From UTCHB3 sp002050155 (GTDB lineage Bacteria; Bacteroidota; Ignavibacteria; Ignavibacteriales; Ignavibacteriaceae), in assembly GCA_030584105.1 (NCBI GenBank), contig CP129491.1:1984001-2048000 (forward strand): a stretch of 64,000 nucleotides of DNA, given 5' to 3'. Positions 44,147 through 52,751 of this stretch are shown here, in pieces. Numbering within the stretch: the first letter of the stretch is position 1; each line of letters starts with the position of its first letter. Position numbers and translations under genes: made by a program. The notes under the pieces were generated by a model. That model saw nothing but the letters and a program-made list of their open reading frames with translations. It ran no database searches and had not been told where the DNA came from.

Positions 44147-45571
44147 TCAACCCTCACCCAGAAGAAAATCATCAATTGCTCGTGCGGCTTTGCGCCCTGC
44201 GCCCATTGCAAGAATAACAGTAGCGCCTCCTGTAACGATGTCACCACCGGCGAAAACGCCTTTCTTCGAGGTTTTCATCGTTTCCGGTTCAACAATAATA
44301 TTGCCCCACTTGTTAAACTGCAGTTCAGGGGTAGTTTTTTGGATAATCGGGTTTGAGCCATTACCGATTGCAATAACTGCCATATCGATCGGCATAACAT
44401 ATTCAGAACCTTCAACCGGAACCGGTCTTCTTCTGCCGGAAGCATCGGGTTCACCAAGTTCCATCTTCTGAAGTTTCACACCATGAAGCCACCCGGCATC
44501 ATCTCCGAGGAACTCCAACGGATTGGTAAGCATAACAAACTGAATTCCCTCAGCTTTTGCGTGGTGCACTTCTTCAACCCTTGCGGGCATTTCCACTTCA
44601 CTTCTTCTGTAAACTATGCTTGCCGTGGCGGCACCCAATCTTTTCGCAGTGCGGACGGCATCCATCGCAGTGTTACCGCCTCCAAAAACGGCTACATTCT
44701 TACCGCGAACATCGAAAACCGGGGTGTCATATTCCGGAAATTTGTAAGCTTTCATCAGATTAACGCGGGTTAAAAACTCGTTAGCCGAATAGACCCCGTT
44801 GTGGTTTTCACCCGGAATATTCATAAAATAAGGAAGCCCTGCCCCAACGCCGATAAAAACAGCGTCATAACCTTCAACCGTCATCAGTTCATCAATCGTA
44901 TCCGTAAAACCGATTACGCTGTTGGTTCTGAACTCAACCCCCAATTTTTCGAGCGCCTCCACTTCAGCGCGCACGATCTCTTTAGGCAAACGAAACTCGG
45001 GAATGCCGTAAACAAGCACACCACCCAGTTCGTGAAGCGCTTCAAAAACAGTAACAGAGTGCCCCTTCTGCACAAGCTCACCCGCACAGCTCAATCCGGA
45101 AGGACCTGAACCAATAATGGCGACTTTTTTACCTGTGGGTGGTTTCACTTCAACCGTTCTTATCCCAACGGTAGCCCGTTCATAATCAGCTACAAATCGT
45201 TCCAACCTGCCAATGGCAACCGGTTCGCCTTTCACGCCGGTAACGCACGCTGCTTCACATTGTTGCTCTTGCGGGCACACCCTACCGCAAACAGCCGGAA
45301 GCACATTATCTTCCTTAATCTTTGCAGCAGCCCCAAGGTAGTCACCTTCGGCTACTAATTTAATAAAATCTTTAATCTGAACCCCTACCGGGCACCCTTC
45401 AACACACTTAGGCTTAGGGCATTGTATGCAGCGTTCTGCTTCCAAGCGGGCAAGCTCTTCAGTAAACCCAAGATTCACTTCCAAAAAATTTCTGTTGCGC
45501 TCAAACGGATTTTGTTCCGGCATCGGTTGGCGCGGTATTTTCATCCTCTCTTTGTTGCTTAACTCTGCCAT
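44147..45571 (-). CDS. nfnB: NfnB / glutamate-synthase-small-subunit-like NADPH oxidoreductase
   Basis: 474 residues. An N-terminal Fe-S domain has CIQCPKPKCVEGCPVGVQI near residue 48 and CGRVCPQEQQCEAAC near 95. The first dinucleotide fold is VAIIGSGPSGLSCAGEL near 150, the second is VAVFGGGNTAMDAVRTAKRLG near 293, and the FAD motif GGDIVTGGATVILAMGAGR is at the C-terminus. Alone it could be called GltD-like, but the adjacent nfnA 19 bp upstream makes the large subunit of NADH-dependent ferredoxin:NADP+ oxidoreductase (electron-bifurcating Nfn) or the SudAB pair more likely. Confidence 0.88.
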   Translation of the reverse strand: MAELSNKERMKIPRQPMPEQNPFERNRNFLEVNLGFTEELARLEAERCIQCPKPKCVEGCPVGVQIKDFIKLVAEGDYLGAAAKIKEDNVLPAVCGRVCPQEQQCEAACVTGVKGEPVAIGRLERFVADYERATVGIRTVEVKPPTGKKVAIIGSGPSGLSCAGELVQKGHSVTVFEALHELGGVLVYGIPEFRLPKEIVRAEVEALEKLGVEFRTNSVIGFTDTIDELMTVEGYDAVFIGVGAGLPYFMNIPGENHNGVYSANEFLTRVNLMKAYKFPEYDTPVFDVRGKNVAVFGGGNTAMDAVRTAKRLGAATASIVYRRSEVEMPARVEEVHHAKAEGIQFVMLTNPLEFLGDDAGWLHGVKLQKMELGEPDASGRRRPVPVEGSEYVMPIDMAVIAIGNGSNPIIQKTTPELQFNKWGNIIVEPETMKTSKKGVFAGGDIVTGGATVILAMGAGRKAARAIDDFLLGEG

Positions 45572-45590
45572 TGTCTCTTAAATCCCAAGG

Positions 45591-46454
45591 TTAAATTTCC
45601 TCTTTTAATGCCTCGGCGTACATTTTATCGAGACTGCAAATGTGCCTCTCAAGTGCGTCGTGCTCTTCATTTCTGTAGGTGTTGTTTCGTTTCATCAAGA
45701 GCCGGAAGTCAACCTCGTGTGCGTCGAACTCAGGTCCATCCACACAAACAAAAACAGTTTTACCCCCAACAACGGCTCTGCATCCGCCGCACATCCCGGT
45801 TCCGTCAACCATAACCGGGTTCAGACTGACAACGGTTTTAATCCCATATTTTCGTGTAACTTCCGCCACGGCGTTCATCATTGGAATCGGTCCAATCGCC
45901 AGAACAAAGTCAATCTTTCTGCCGGAATCAATCAGCTCCTGAAGTTGCCCTGTGACGAACCCATGGTAACCGTAGCTGCCGTCATCGGTAGTTACATAAA
46001 CTTCATCGCAAATTTCGTTCATTTCATCTTCAAGGATAACATGTTCTTTCGTTTTTCCGCCGATAATTGAAATGGTGTGATTCCCTGCGTCTTTCAGCGC
46101 TTTTGCAGTTGGGAAGGCGATTGCAGTCCCCACCCCGCCGCCAATGCTGACAGCAGTTCCAAATTTTTCTATATGTGATGGTAAGCCGAGGGGTCCGACA
46201 ACATCAAGGAAGAAGTCGTCAGTTTGAAGTGTGTTAATTTCTTTGGTGGTTTTACCAATTCCCTGAACAATAATCGTTATTGTGCCCCTGTCAATCGACG
46301 AGTCGGCGATCGTCAGGGGTATCCTCTCTCCTTTGGCGGATATCCTTACAATAACGAACTGCCCTGCCTTTCTTTTGGCGGCAATTTTTGGAGCGAGAAT
46401 CTCGAACCTCTTGATTTCAGGCGCAAGAAACTCAGCTTTAACTATGCGAAACAT
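45591..46454 (-). CDS. nfnA: NfnA / sulfide dehydrogenase SudA-like FAD/NAD-binding subunit
   Basis: 287 residues of the dihydroorotate dehydrogenase electron-transfer-subunit type. FAD-binding RIPLTIADSS is near residue 50, the NAD-binding VSIGGGVGTAIAFPTAKAL near 105, and a C-terminal [2Fe-2S] site DGTGMCGGCRAVVGG plus VFVCVDGPEFDAHEVDF near 220-245. With NfnB it forms the heterodimer that couples ferredoxin and NADH oxidation to NADP+ reduction. It follows rseC by 13 bp and is thereby tied to the Rnf cluster. Confidence 0.9.
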   Translation of the reverse strand: MFRIVKAEFLAPEIKRFEILAPKIAAKRKAGQFVIVRISAKGERIPLTIADSSIDRGTITIIVQGIGKTTKEINTLQTDDFFLDVVGPLGLPSHIEKFGTAVSIGGGVGTAIAFPTAKALKDAGNHTISIIGGKTKEHVILEDEMNEICDEVYVTTDDGSYGYHGFVTGQLQELIDSGRKIDFVLAIGPIPMMNAVAEVTRKYGIKTVVSLNPVMVDGTGMCGGCRAVVGGKTVFVCVDGPEFDAHEVDFRLLMKRNNTYRNEEHDALERHICSLDKMYAEALKEEI

Positions 46455-46467
46455 ATAATTCCCGTTA

Positions 46468-46923
46468 TTAATGGTGAACAGACTGAAACGACCTCTTAAT
46501 TCGAACCGTTTTCGGGAGATTTTCTTTTTTCACCTTTGCTTTAGTCCCCCTGAACTTGATCAATAAATAATAGAAACCGATCACAATTGCAGCAGACCCA
46601 AAAGCAAAAGCCTCTTTACCCGCTACATCTTCGAGCAAGTAAATAATAATTCCAATTACAAATATAAATAAAAACAACGGTAAACCGTACACCATAAATA
46701 CGGCTTTTAATAAATCGGAACCTTTTACCTGAATAACCACCTCGTCACCGGGTAGGCTGCCCAGATTATCAATAGCTAAAAGTTTGGAGTAAACCCCCTG
46801 CCCATCCGGTGAGCAAAACGGGCGTGCAGCGCAGGTTTTGCAATCTGCACGATCCATAACGGCAACCTCAATTATGTCGCCTTTTTTATCTATTACAATT
46901 CCTTCTTCGGTAAAAACTTCCAT
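46468..46923 (-). CDS. RseC/MucC-family SoxR-reducing-system protein
   Basis: 151 residues. The cytoplasmic N-terminus has CKTCAARPFCSP (four-cysteine motif, about residues 28-39), followed by a small beta barrel and two TM helices (about 73-92 and 104-122), then a basic tail. RseC-type proteins are frequent Rnf companions and are thought to take part in redox control or cofactor insertion. The start is preceded by two copies of a 26-bp repeat (46924-46949 and 46967-46992). Confidence 0.88.
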   Translation of the reverse strand: MEVFTEEGIVIDKKGDIIEVAVMDRADCKTCAARPFCSPDGQGVYSKLLAIDNLGSLPGDEVVIQVKGSDLLKAVFMVYGLPLFLFIFVIGIIIYLLEDVAGKEAFAFGSAAIVIGFYYLLIKFRGTKAKVKKENLPKTVRIKRSFQSVHH

Positions 46924-46992
46924 AGCGAAATGCTTCTTTGTTTATCGCAGATTTTGTTTAATCATCAGCGAAATGCTTCTTTGTTTATCGCA
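46924..46992. repeat. Two 26-bp direct repeats upstream of rseC
   Basis: AGCGAAATGCTTCTTTGTTT with ATCGCA, at 46924-46949 and 46967-46992, identical by eye, 43-bp period. The first abuts the rseC start codon. Confidence 0.88.
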
Positions 46993-47048
46993 AATTCCGG
47001 TTAAACATCAAAACCGGTATTAAACATTGCGAAATTTCTCTAACCGTT

Positions 47049-47146
47049 GTTAATTATCATTAATCATTCCAATAGCACGCTACGCAAAATCGTGCGAAAT
47101 GCGGGCAAAAAGCGAGTTAATTATCATTAATCATTCCAATAGCACG
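47049..47146. repeat. Copy of the rnfB 3' end 67 bp downstream
   Basis: 31 bp covering the last codons and stop of rnfB (47116-47146) recur without mismatch at 47049-47079; core TAATCATTCCAATAGCACG. Confidence 0.92.
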
Positions 47147-47920
47147 GGTTGAACATTTATCGAACGGCACCTTTTCGGGGTCGAGCTGATCATAGTTAAT
47201 CACTGCTAAGTTGTTTTCCATCACCACGCCGCCTTCAGATTTCCGCGCACAAATACTGCAACCCATGCACGAAACAGAACAAACAGCTTTTGAAGTTTTG
47301 GGGTCATCCAAACTTTTGCAGAAGACAAAAACCTTTCTATCCGCCGGGTGCATTTCAATCACATGTCTTGGGCAGGCTTTCTCACAATTCCCACAACCTG
47401 TGCAAAGTGATTCAATCAACACGGGAAGCCCATTCTCTCCCATAACTAAAGCGCCGAACGGGCAGGCAACAACGCAATCACCGCCGCCTAAGCAGCCGTA
47501 AAAGCAAAGTTTGTCGCCACCGGAAAGTAAATCCATAGCACTGCATGAAAGGGGCCCATAATAAGTGGCTAATTTATTCACCGCTTCTGTGTGCCCGCCT
47601 CGGCAGAGCATTCTGGGCAGCATTCTAACCACTTCACCTGCCTCTTCACCCATAATATAGGCTACTGCGGCAGCCGTTTCCGAACCGCCGACAGGGCAGC
47701 CGTTTGACTTTGCCTTACCTTCAACAACATTAACGGCGAAATCGTAGCATCCGGCGTATCCGCAACCGCCACAGTTAGCGCCGGGCAACACTTCGTTAAT
47801 TTCGCCAATCAGATGATTTTCCTCAACCCGTAACTTCTTATCTGCTATCGCTAAGGCGCCGGCAAAAATAAAACCAAGACCACCCATCGTAGCCAACGCA
47901 ATTATGAACTGAGTGTCCAT
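47117..47920 (-). CDS. rnfB: Rnf complex subunit RnfB (ferredoxin-side Fe-S protein)
   Basis: 267 residues from ATG 47920, which follows GGAGTTGAG; a longer frame from 48013 overlaps apbE and is rejected. A TM anchor (about 4-24) is followed by the RnfB [4Fe-4S] motif GANCGGCGYAGCYDF with a later NGCP. Two ferredoxin-type clusters follow (CFYGCLGGGDCVVACPFG and CTGCGNCEKACPRHVIEM), then further Cys groups (VCSVSCMGCSICARK) and a final KCSTRA. It takes electrons from ferredoxin on the cytoplasmic side. Start is 1 bp after the apbE stop. Confidence 0.95.
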   Translation of the reverse strand: MDTQFIIALATMGGLGFIFAGALAIADKKLRVEENHLIGEINEVLPGANCGGCGYAGCYDFAVNVVEGKAKSNGCPVGGSETAAAVAYIMGEEAGEVVRMLPRMLCRGGHTEAVNKLATYYGPLSCSAMDLLSGGDKLCFYGCLGGGDCVVACPFGALVMGENGLPVLIESLCTGCGNCEKACPRHVIEMHPADRKVFVFCKSLDDPKTSKAVCSVSCMGCSICARKSEGGVVMENNLAVINYDQLDPEKVPFDKCSTRAIGMINDN

Positions 47921-47921
47921 C

Positions 47922-48875
47922 TCAACTCCTGATGTATTTTTTAAACCCGGGTGAATAATGTTTTTCACCGGTTTTATCGATGATGAAATACTCGCAACCC
48001 GGGAATTTTTCAATTATCTTTTTGCTTTTTTTGCTTCCTTCCACAAACAATGCCGTAGCAATTGCGTCTGCGGAGGCAGCGTCATCCGCGAGCACGGTAA
48101 CCGAAATAACCGTTTCTGCGGGAAATCCCGTAGTGGGATCGAAAAGGTGGCAGTAGCGCTTCCCGGCGACCTGAAAAAAGTTCTCATAATCACCCGAGGT
48201 AGCAACTGCTTTATCCTTAGGCAAAATTACCTGAACCACACCACCTTCATTTCGGGGGTCTTGTATCCCCGTCGTCCAGTCTTCCCCTTTGCACCTGATT
48301 TCCCCCCCCGCATTTATCAAAAACTGCTCAACCCCGAGCGAATCCAACACCGCGAATGCTCTGTCAACTGCGTAGCCCTTCGCAATTCCCGAAAGATCCA
48401 ACGCAAGTTTTGAGTCAATCGCTAAAGTAGAATCATCCAAAATTTTGATGTGTCGCCACCCAACGGTTGAAACCGCTTCTTTAACGGAATCTTCCGCCGG
48501 AATGTGCATCGTCTCATCCTTAAAACCCCAGAGGCGCACCACTCTGCCGAGTGTAATATCAAATTTCCCTTCGGTAAGTGAAGATATTTCCAGCGCTCTT
48601 TTAATCAAACCGACTACTTCCGGAGCGGTAACAACCTTCCCCGGTAACGATTGATTAATTTTTCCAATCGCACCGGTGGTGTCAAAATCCGTAAATAAAG
48701 AATCGATTCTCTCAACTTCTTTGAAAGCCGCGTCATACGCCACGGCGTTAACCGAATCGATGCCGGACCGGATCTGAATTTCCACCATCGTGCCGAGTGC
48801 CGGGATTATCCTGCTTGTGTTTTTGGGTCGCTCCGGTTCAACACCGGTTAAAAGATAACCTACCATAAAAAGCAC
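47922..48875 (-). CDS. apbE: FAD:protein FMN transferase
   Basis: 317 residues from GTG 48875. In-frame hydrophobic codons (LVLTGFIFILFVLF) run about 20 codons further upstream with no ATG, so the real start may be a rarer codon further up. ApbE features include GTMVEIQI near 28, ALDLSGIAKGYAVDRA near 153, INAGGEIRCKGEDW near 177 and HLFDPTTGFPA near 233. It attaches FMN from FAD to Thr/Ser in periplasmic or membrane proteins; the obvious substrates are RnfD and RnfG of the same locus. Confidence 0.93.
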   Translation of the reverse strand: MLFMVGYLLTGVEPERPKNTSRIIPALGTMVEIQIRSGIDSVNAVAYDAAFKEVERIDSLFTDFDTTGAIGKINQSLPGKVVTAPEVVGLIKRALEISSLTEGKFDITLGRVVRLWGFKDETMHIPAEDSVKEAVSTVGWRHIKILDDSTLAIDSKLALDLSGIAKGYAVDRAFAVLDSLGVEQFLINAGGEIRCKGEDWTTGIQDPRNEGGVVQVILPKDKAVATSGDYENFFQVAGKRYCHLFDPTTGFPAETVISVTVLADDAASADAIATALFVEGSKKSKKIIEKFPGCEYFIIDKTGEKHYSPGFKKYIRS

Positions 48876-48942
48876 AAAAAGGATAAATATAAATCCCGTT
48901 AAAACAAGCGCCCTTTTAATTTCATCACCTTTTAGTTCAAAT

Positions 48943-49650
48943 TTAAGCTATAGTAATAACCATTTTATGGGGTGCACACGCAATAACATCACCCGAGAGT
49001 GAAGCGTGCCCCATAGCTGCGCAAATTCCATGTTTACAACCGTGTTTTTTCACATGTGCATTCCCGCGGCCAACGGAAATAACATTACCGCCGTAAACAT
49101 TAACATCTTTTACCGCACCTGAAAGGGAAATTCGGTCAATCTCTTTCCCTTCGGAAGAAATCACCGCAAACTGCCCCGCTTTTTCCACGCCACTACCGGC
49201 AGGACGCACGGTAAGCATCAGCGAAGCGTGAGTTTTTTTCAAATCTCTGCGCAAATTCTTAAGAGCAGATGTGAAATCTGTTTCGGGCATCAGGATATCC
49301 AGATCATCAGTTTTTACAAAGATATCCCCGAAAGAACCGTTACCAATTCTTGAAACCGAAACAATATAATCGGGTTCGCTTATCTTCTCCGGTCTGAACC
49401 CCAAAGGAGCCAACACCCTTAAAAGTGAAGTTTCGCCCATCAAAAGTGTTTTCGAAGGTTTCAGTGACAAGCCCGCCTCAGCGGTTAGTTCGCTGAGAAC
49501 TCTTCCGATTGTTCCGCTCTCTTCCGGAAGAAGTGCTGCAAGCGTAACATCTCTCTTTCTGCCTGAAAGCAATTTTTTCACTCCCGCACCACTTCCCAAT
49601 GCGACGATCCCAAGCCCGGCAACCTTAAAAAAATCTCTTCTGTTAATCAT
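48943..49650 (-). CDS. Exported NusG domain II-containing protein
   Basis: 235 residues. The N-terminus INRRDFFKVAGLGIVALGSG is a Tat-type signal with a twin Arg. Residues about 35-150 are an unrecognised domain. The C-terminal ~80 residues are a NusG_II beta domain with ISLSGAVKDVNVYGG and HGCKHGICAAMGHASLSGD, including two close Cys. Such proteins recur in rnf and related flavoprotein loci, possibly as accessory electron carriers or maturation factors. It follows a 273-bp gap after rnfA and precedes apbE by 67 bp. Confidence 0.85.
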   Translation of the reverse strand: MINRRDFFKVAGLGIVALGSGAGVKKLLSGRKRDVTLAALLPEESGTIGRVLSELTAEAGLSLKPSKTLLMGETSLLRVLAPLGFRPEKISEPDYIVSVSRIGNGSFGDIFVKTDDLDILMPETDFTSALKNLRRDLKKTHASLMLTVRPAGSGVEKAGQFAVISSEGKEIDRISLSGAVKDVNVYGGNVISVGRGNAHVKKHGCKHGICAAMGHASLSGDVIACAPHKMVITIA

Positions 49651-49785
49651 TTAACAATCTCCGAAATTAAAGTAAAACTTTGTAAAAAACCTTAAAATTA
49701 AATTTAAAACTGCAACCAAAATAAAAGCAAATTCTAAAACTGAATTAACAATTCAATCAAAACTCGTTTCAGTTGAATCAAGAAT

Positions 49786-49816
49786 CAAAATTACCTCTTA
49801 TCTATTCAGTTACAAG
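49786..49816 (-). promoter_or_regulatory. Candidate internal promoter before the NusG-II/apbE/rnfB group
   Basis: Minus strand CTTG (49813-49816), 19 bp, then TAATTTTG (49786-49793), matching TAnnTTTG. It lies 136 bp upstream of the NusG-II gene, in the only long gap between rnfA and rnfB, and would split the cluster into two transcription units. Confidence 0.45.
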
Positions 49817-49923
49817 AGAAAACCCAAAAAGTTTCAATTTAAAATAATTACGCTCCAATTTTCATTAAATCAGGGCATCAAAAAACTTAAATCTCTGCAG
49901 ACAAAACCCAAAAGTCCGGAATA

Positions 49924-50496
49924 CTAAATCAACCCCGAGAAACCCATGAACGCCATCGCAAGTATGCCGGCAGTTATCAAGGTAATCGGCACGCCCTGAA
50001 ACGGCTTTGGAACATCCGCAAGTTCAAGTTCTTCCCTTATTCCCGCCATTATCGTCAGCGCAAGCGTGAATCCCACACCCGCACCAAGCCCGAAGAATAT
50101 CGATTCCATCATCGAATAGTCTCTGAGCACCATAAAGAGTGCCAAACCAAGTATCGCGCAGTTCGTTGTAATCAACGGGAGATAAATCCCAAGCGCACGA
50201 TACAACGGCTGAGAGGTTTTCTTAATAAACATTTCAACAAACTGCACGAGCGAGGCAATCACAAGAATAAATGCAACATACTGCAGATAGTCTAACCCGG
50301 CCGGCATCAGGATCAAGTGGTTTATCAACCATGTTACCACAGCGGTTAAAACCAACACAAATGTTGTAGCCAACCCCATCGAAAACGCCGATGTAAGTTT
50401 GTTTGAAACCCCAATAAACGGGCAAATACCCAGAAAATAAGAGAGTACAAAATTATTAACTATTGCGGCAGAAAGAAAGATAATAAACAGTTCCAT
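49924..50496 (-). CDS. rnfA: Rnf complex subunit RnfA
   Basis: 190 residues, six TM helices. Conserved NNFVLSYFLGICPFIGVS near residue 14 and LITTNCAILGLALF near residue 108, each with the Cys that holds the intramembrane [2Fe-2S] cluster shared with RnfE; GLGAGVGFTLALTIMAGIRE follows. Start is 1 bp after the rnfE stop. Confidence 0.96.
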   Translation of the reverse strand: MELFIIFLSAAIVNNFVLSYFLGICPFIGVSNKLTSAFSMGLATTFVLVLTAVVTWLINHLILMPAGLDYLQYVAFILVIASLVQFVEMFIKKTSQPLYRALGIYLPLITTNCAILGLALFMVLRDYSMMESIFFGLGAGVGFTLALTIMAGIREELELADVPKPFQGVPITLITAGILAMAFMGFSGLI

Positions 50497-50497
50497 T

Positions 50498-51208
50498 TTA
50501 TGCCTCCTTCTCCTTCTCTGCAGTTTCAGTAGTTTCCGCCGCTGTTACATTAACATTTTTTGCGCCCATTTGGTTGTCAATTGCCCGTTGAATCTCTTTC
50601 GCTTTTTTCTTTTCTTCGAAGTGGTTAGCGGTTCCGAACAAGATGCCAAGCGTTAAAAACGCTCCGGCCGGCAGAATGAAAATCAACATCGGTTCTACGG
50701 TTGCCGGGAGGATAACCGTGCCCAAAAATTTACTCGAGCCCAACACTTCCCTAATCCCGCCGATAACCAACAGCGCCAGAGTAAAACCGGCCCCCATGCC
50801 AAGTGCATCCAAAATCGAGCGCCCAACCGTGTTCTTTGAAGCAAACGCCTCCGCCCTTCCCAGAATAATGCAGTTAACAATAATCAACGGAATGAAGGGA
50901 CCAAGAGCCTTACTCAAATCAGGGAACTGTGCTTTCATCACAATATCCACAATCGTAACAAATGTTGCTATTACTACAATGTAGGCAGCAATTCGCACCT
51001 GGTTTGGTATCAGCTTCTTAATAAGCGAAATAATCATACTGCTGAACAGCAGCACAAAAGCGGTCGCAACCCCCATAGCAAAACCGTTGATTACCGAAAC
51101 GGTAACCGCCAAAGTGGGGCAGGTGCCCAGCACCTGTTTGAAGATCGGGTTCTGTTTCCAAATCCCGTTCATAAAAACTTCGGAGTAGCGTGTTTGAGTT
51201 TTGCTCAT
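50498..51208 (-). CDS. rnfE: Rnf complex subunit RnfE
   Basis: 236 residues, six TM helices, homologous to RnfA. NPIFKQVLGTCPTLAVTVS near residue 20 and IPLIIVNCIILGRAEAFA near residue 104 hold the cluster cysteines. The C-terminal ~45 residues are a charged Glu/Lys-rich cytoplasmic tail (FEEKKKAKEIQRAI). Overlaps rnfG by 4 bp. Confidence 0.95.
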   Translation of the reverse strand: MSKTQTRYSEVFMNGIWKQNPIFKQVLGTCPTLAVTVSVINGFAMGVATAFVLLFSSMIISLIKKLIPNQVRIAAYIVVIATFVTIVDIVMKAQFPDLSKALGPFIPLIIVNCIILGRAEAFASKNTVGRSILDALGMGAGFTLALLVIGGIREVLGSSKFLGTVILPATVEPMLIFILPAGAFLTLGILFGTANHFEEKKKAKEIQRAIDNQMGAKNVNVTAAETTETAEKEKEA

Positions 51209-51765
51209 ATCTTTCCCTCCTTTTTCAATTTTCTCATGGCAGCCATTCCTTCGTTCACAATTCTCACAACCGCTTTCGAAGAAATGGTTGCACCCGTTAT
51301 GGTAACAATGTCGTTATCTGTCTCTTTAGCGCCTTTTTTGCCAAAAATTTCAGGTTCCGGATTAACGGTTTTAAATTGCCCGGAGAAGCTTTCGTTCAAA
51401 ATTTCCGAACCTAATCCGGGGGTTTCTGTTTGATCTATCACGGAAATGCCGGTTATCTTTTTAAGATCGGCGCTTACGCCCATCATCAGGGTAATCACTC
51501 CCTGAAAACCGTTACCCTTGCACGGCATTGCATAGCCCACCGTGTTACCTTTGTCATCGGAAACTTTATATATTTCCTGAGCAACGCCCGAAATTTTTTC
51601 CTGTTTCTTACCTTCGGGGTGAACCACAAAAATTGCTCTTTCTGTTTCCCGTTGTGCGTTCTGCACAATTTTCGGGTGCGCCACATCGAAAATCCCGGCA
51701 ATCAATCCGCCGGAAATTGCGCCGATTATCAGAAGTGTAGCCAACATGTGTATTACTGTTCTCAT
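51205..51765 (-). CDS. rnfG: Rnf complex subunit RnfG (covalent FMN protein)
   Basis: 186 residues with one N-terminal TM helix (about 5-26) and a periplasmic FMN-binding domain. The flavinylation motif near residue 160 reads VTITGATISSKAV. Most RnfG have Thr at the modified position of [S/T]GATxT; here it is Ser. Another conserved block is DQTETPGLGSEI near 110. Overlaps rnfD and rnfE by 4 bp each, so it is part of the tightly coupled rnfCDGEA unit. Confidence 0.93.
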   Translation of the reverse strand: MRTVIHMLATLLIIGAISGGLIAGIFDVAHPKIVQNAQRETERAIFVVHPEGKKQEKISGVAQEIYKVSDDKGNTVGYAMPCKGNGFQGVITLMMGVSADLKKITGISVIDQTETPGLGSEILNESFSGQFKTVNPEPEIFGKKGAKETDNDIVTITGATISSKAVVRIVNEGMAAMRKLKKEGKI

Positions 51766-52751
51766 TTTTCCGCTCCAAAGATTACAGGTTTCGTAAATCT
51801 GTTAATTAGCGGAACAAATCCGTTCATAATCAATATTGCGTACATCACTCCTTCCGGCAACCCACCAAAGAGGCGAATCATAACCACAATTAAAGCGATT
51901 GAAATGCCGTAAATCCAGGTGCCTCTGTTGGTTACGGGTGATGTAACCCAGTCGCTCGCCATGTAAACTGCTCCGAACATGAAGCCGCCCATAAATAAAT
52001 GATGTACCGGCGGTGCAAATTTCGCAGAGTCGATCAACCAGAAAATTCCCGAAAAAACCAACACTCCGATTGTCATAGCCAAAGGCACGCGCCAGTTAAG
52101 CACTTTTACAGCAACCAGAAACAACATACCAACCAAAATCGCAACGGCAGAGGTTTCGCCAATCGAGCCGCCAACATTTCCAAAGAAAAGCGAGCCAAGA
52201 TCAACCCCGCCTTTTGCAGCTGCCGCTTCAAATTTGAACCGGCTAAGCGGTGTTGCGGATGTAACAGCGTCAACTGCCAGGGCAGGCTTGAGCCAGGTTG
52301 TCATCGGAACGGGGAAAGCAGCCTGCAGAAAAGCACGGCCCACCAACGCCGGGTTGAAGATGTTGTAACCTAAGCCACCAAATACTTCTTTGCCGAACCC
52401 GATCGCCACAACAGACCCAATAAAAGCAAAAACAGGGTTAAAATTCGGCGGAAGGGTAAGCCCAAGCAGCAAACCTGTTATAACTGCACTTCCGTCCAAT
52501 ATTGTTATCTTCTGTTTTCTCAGGTATTTAATGGTTGCTTCCGTGAAAACTGCACCAAAAACTGCCGCGGCAATCACCAACAACTGAAACAACCCGAAAT
52601 AGACCACCCCCATAACCAAAGGAGGGAGAAGCGAGGCAACAACAAACCACATCGCTTTTTGTGCGCTAAGTTTCGTACGCAAGTGCGGGGTGCTTGTAAG
52701 AACAGCCTTTGGTTTTAACTCAGCAATTTCAGCCGTATCCATATCAGGCAC
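51762..52751 (-). CDS. rnfD: Rnf complex subunit RnfD (covalent FMN protein)
   Basis: 329 residues with about nine TM helices of the NqrB/RnfD family. FNPALVGRAFLQAAFP near residue 133 and the flavinylation site DAVTSATPLSRF near 163, where the second Thr of TSAT carries FMN. GSIGETSAVAILVG near 197 is also conserved. Overlaps rnfC by 8 bp. Part of the ion-translocating membrane core. Confidence 0.96.
   Translation of the reverse strand: MPDMDTAEIAELKPKAVLTSTPHLRTKLSAQKAMWFVVASLLPPLVMGVVYFGLFQLLVIAAAVFGAVFTEATIKYLRKQKITILDGSAVITGLLLGLTLPPNFNPVFAFIGSVVAIGFGKEVFGGLGYNIFNPALVGRAFLQAAFPVPMTTWLKPALAVDAVTSATPLSRFKFEAAAAKGGVDLGSLFFGNVGGSIGETSAVAILVGMLFLVAVKVLNWRVPLAMTIGVLVFSGIFWLIDSAKFAPPVHHLFMGGFMFGAVYMASDWVTSPVTNRGTWIYGISIALIVVMIRLFGGLPEGVMYAILIMNGFVPLINRFTKPVIFGAEK

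Noticed and set aside
47921..48013. Longer RnfB from 48013
   Set aside because: The extra 31 residues overlap apbE and are not RnfB-like; ATG 47920 has a good ribosome site and starts the TM anchor.
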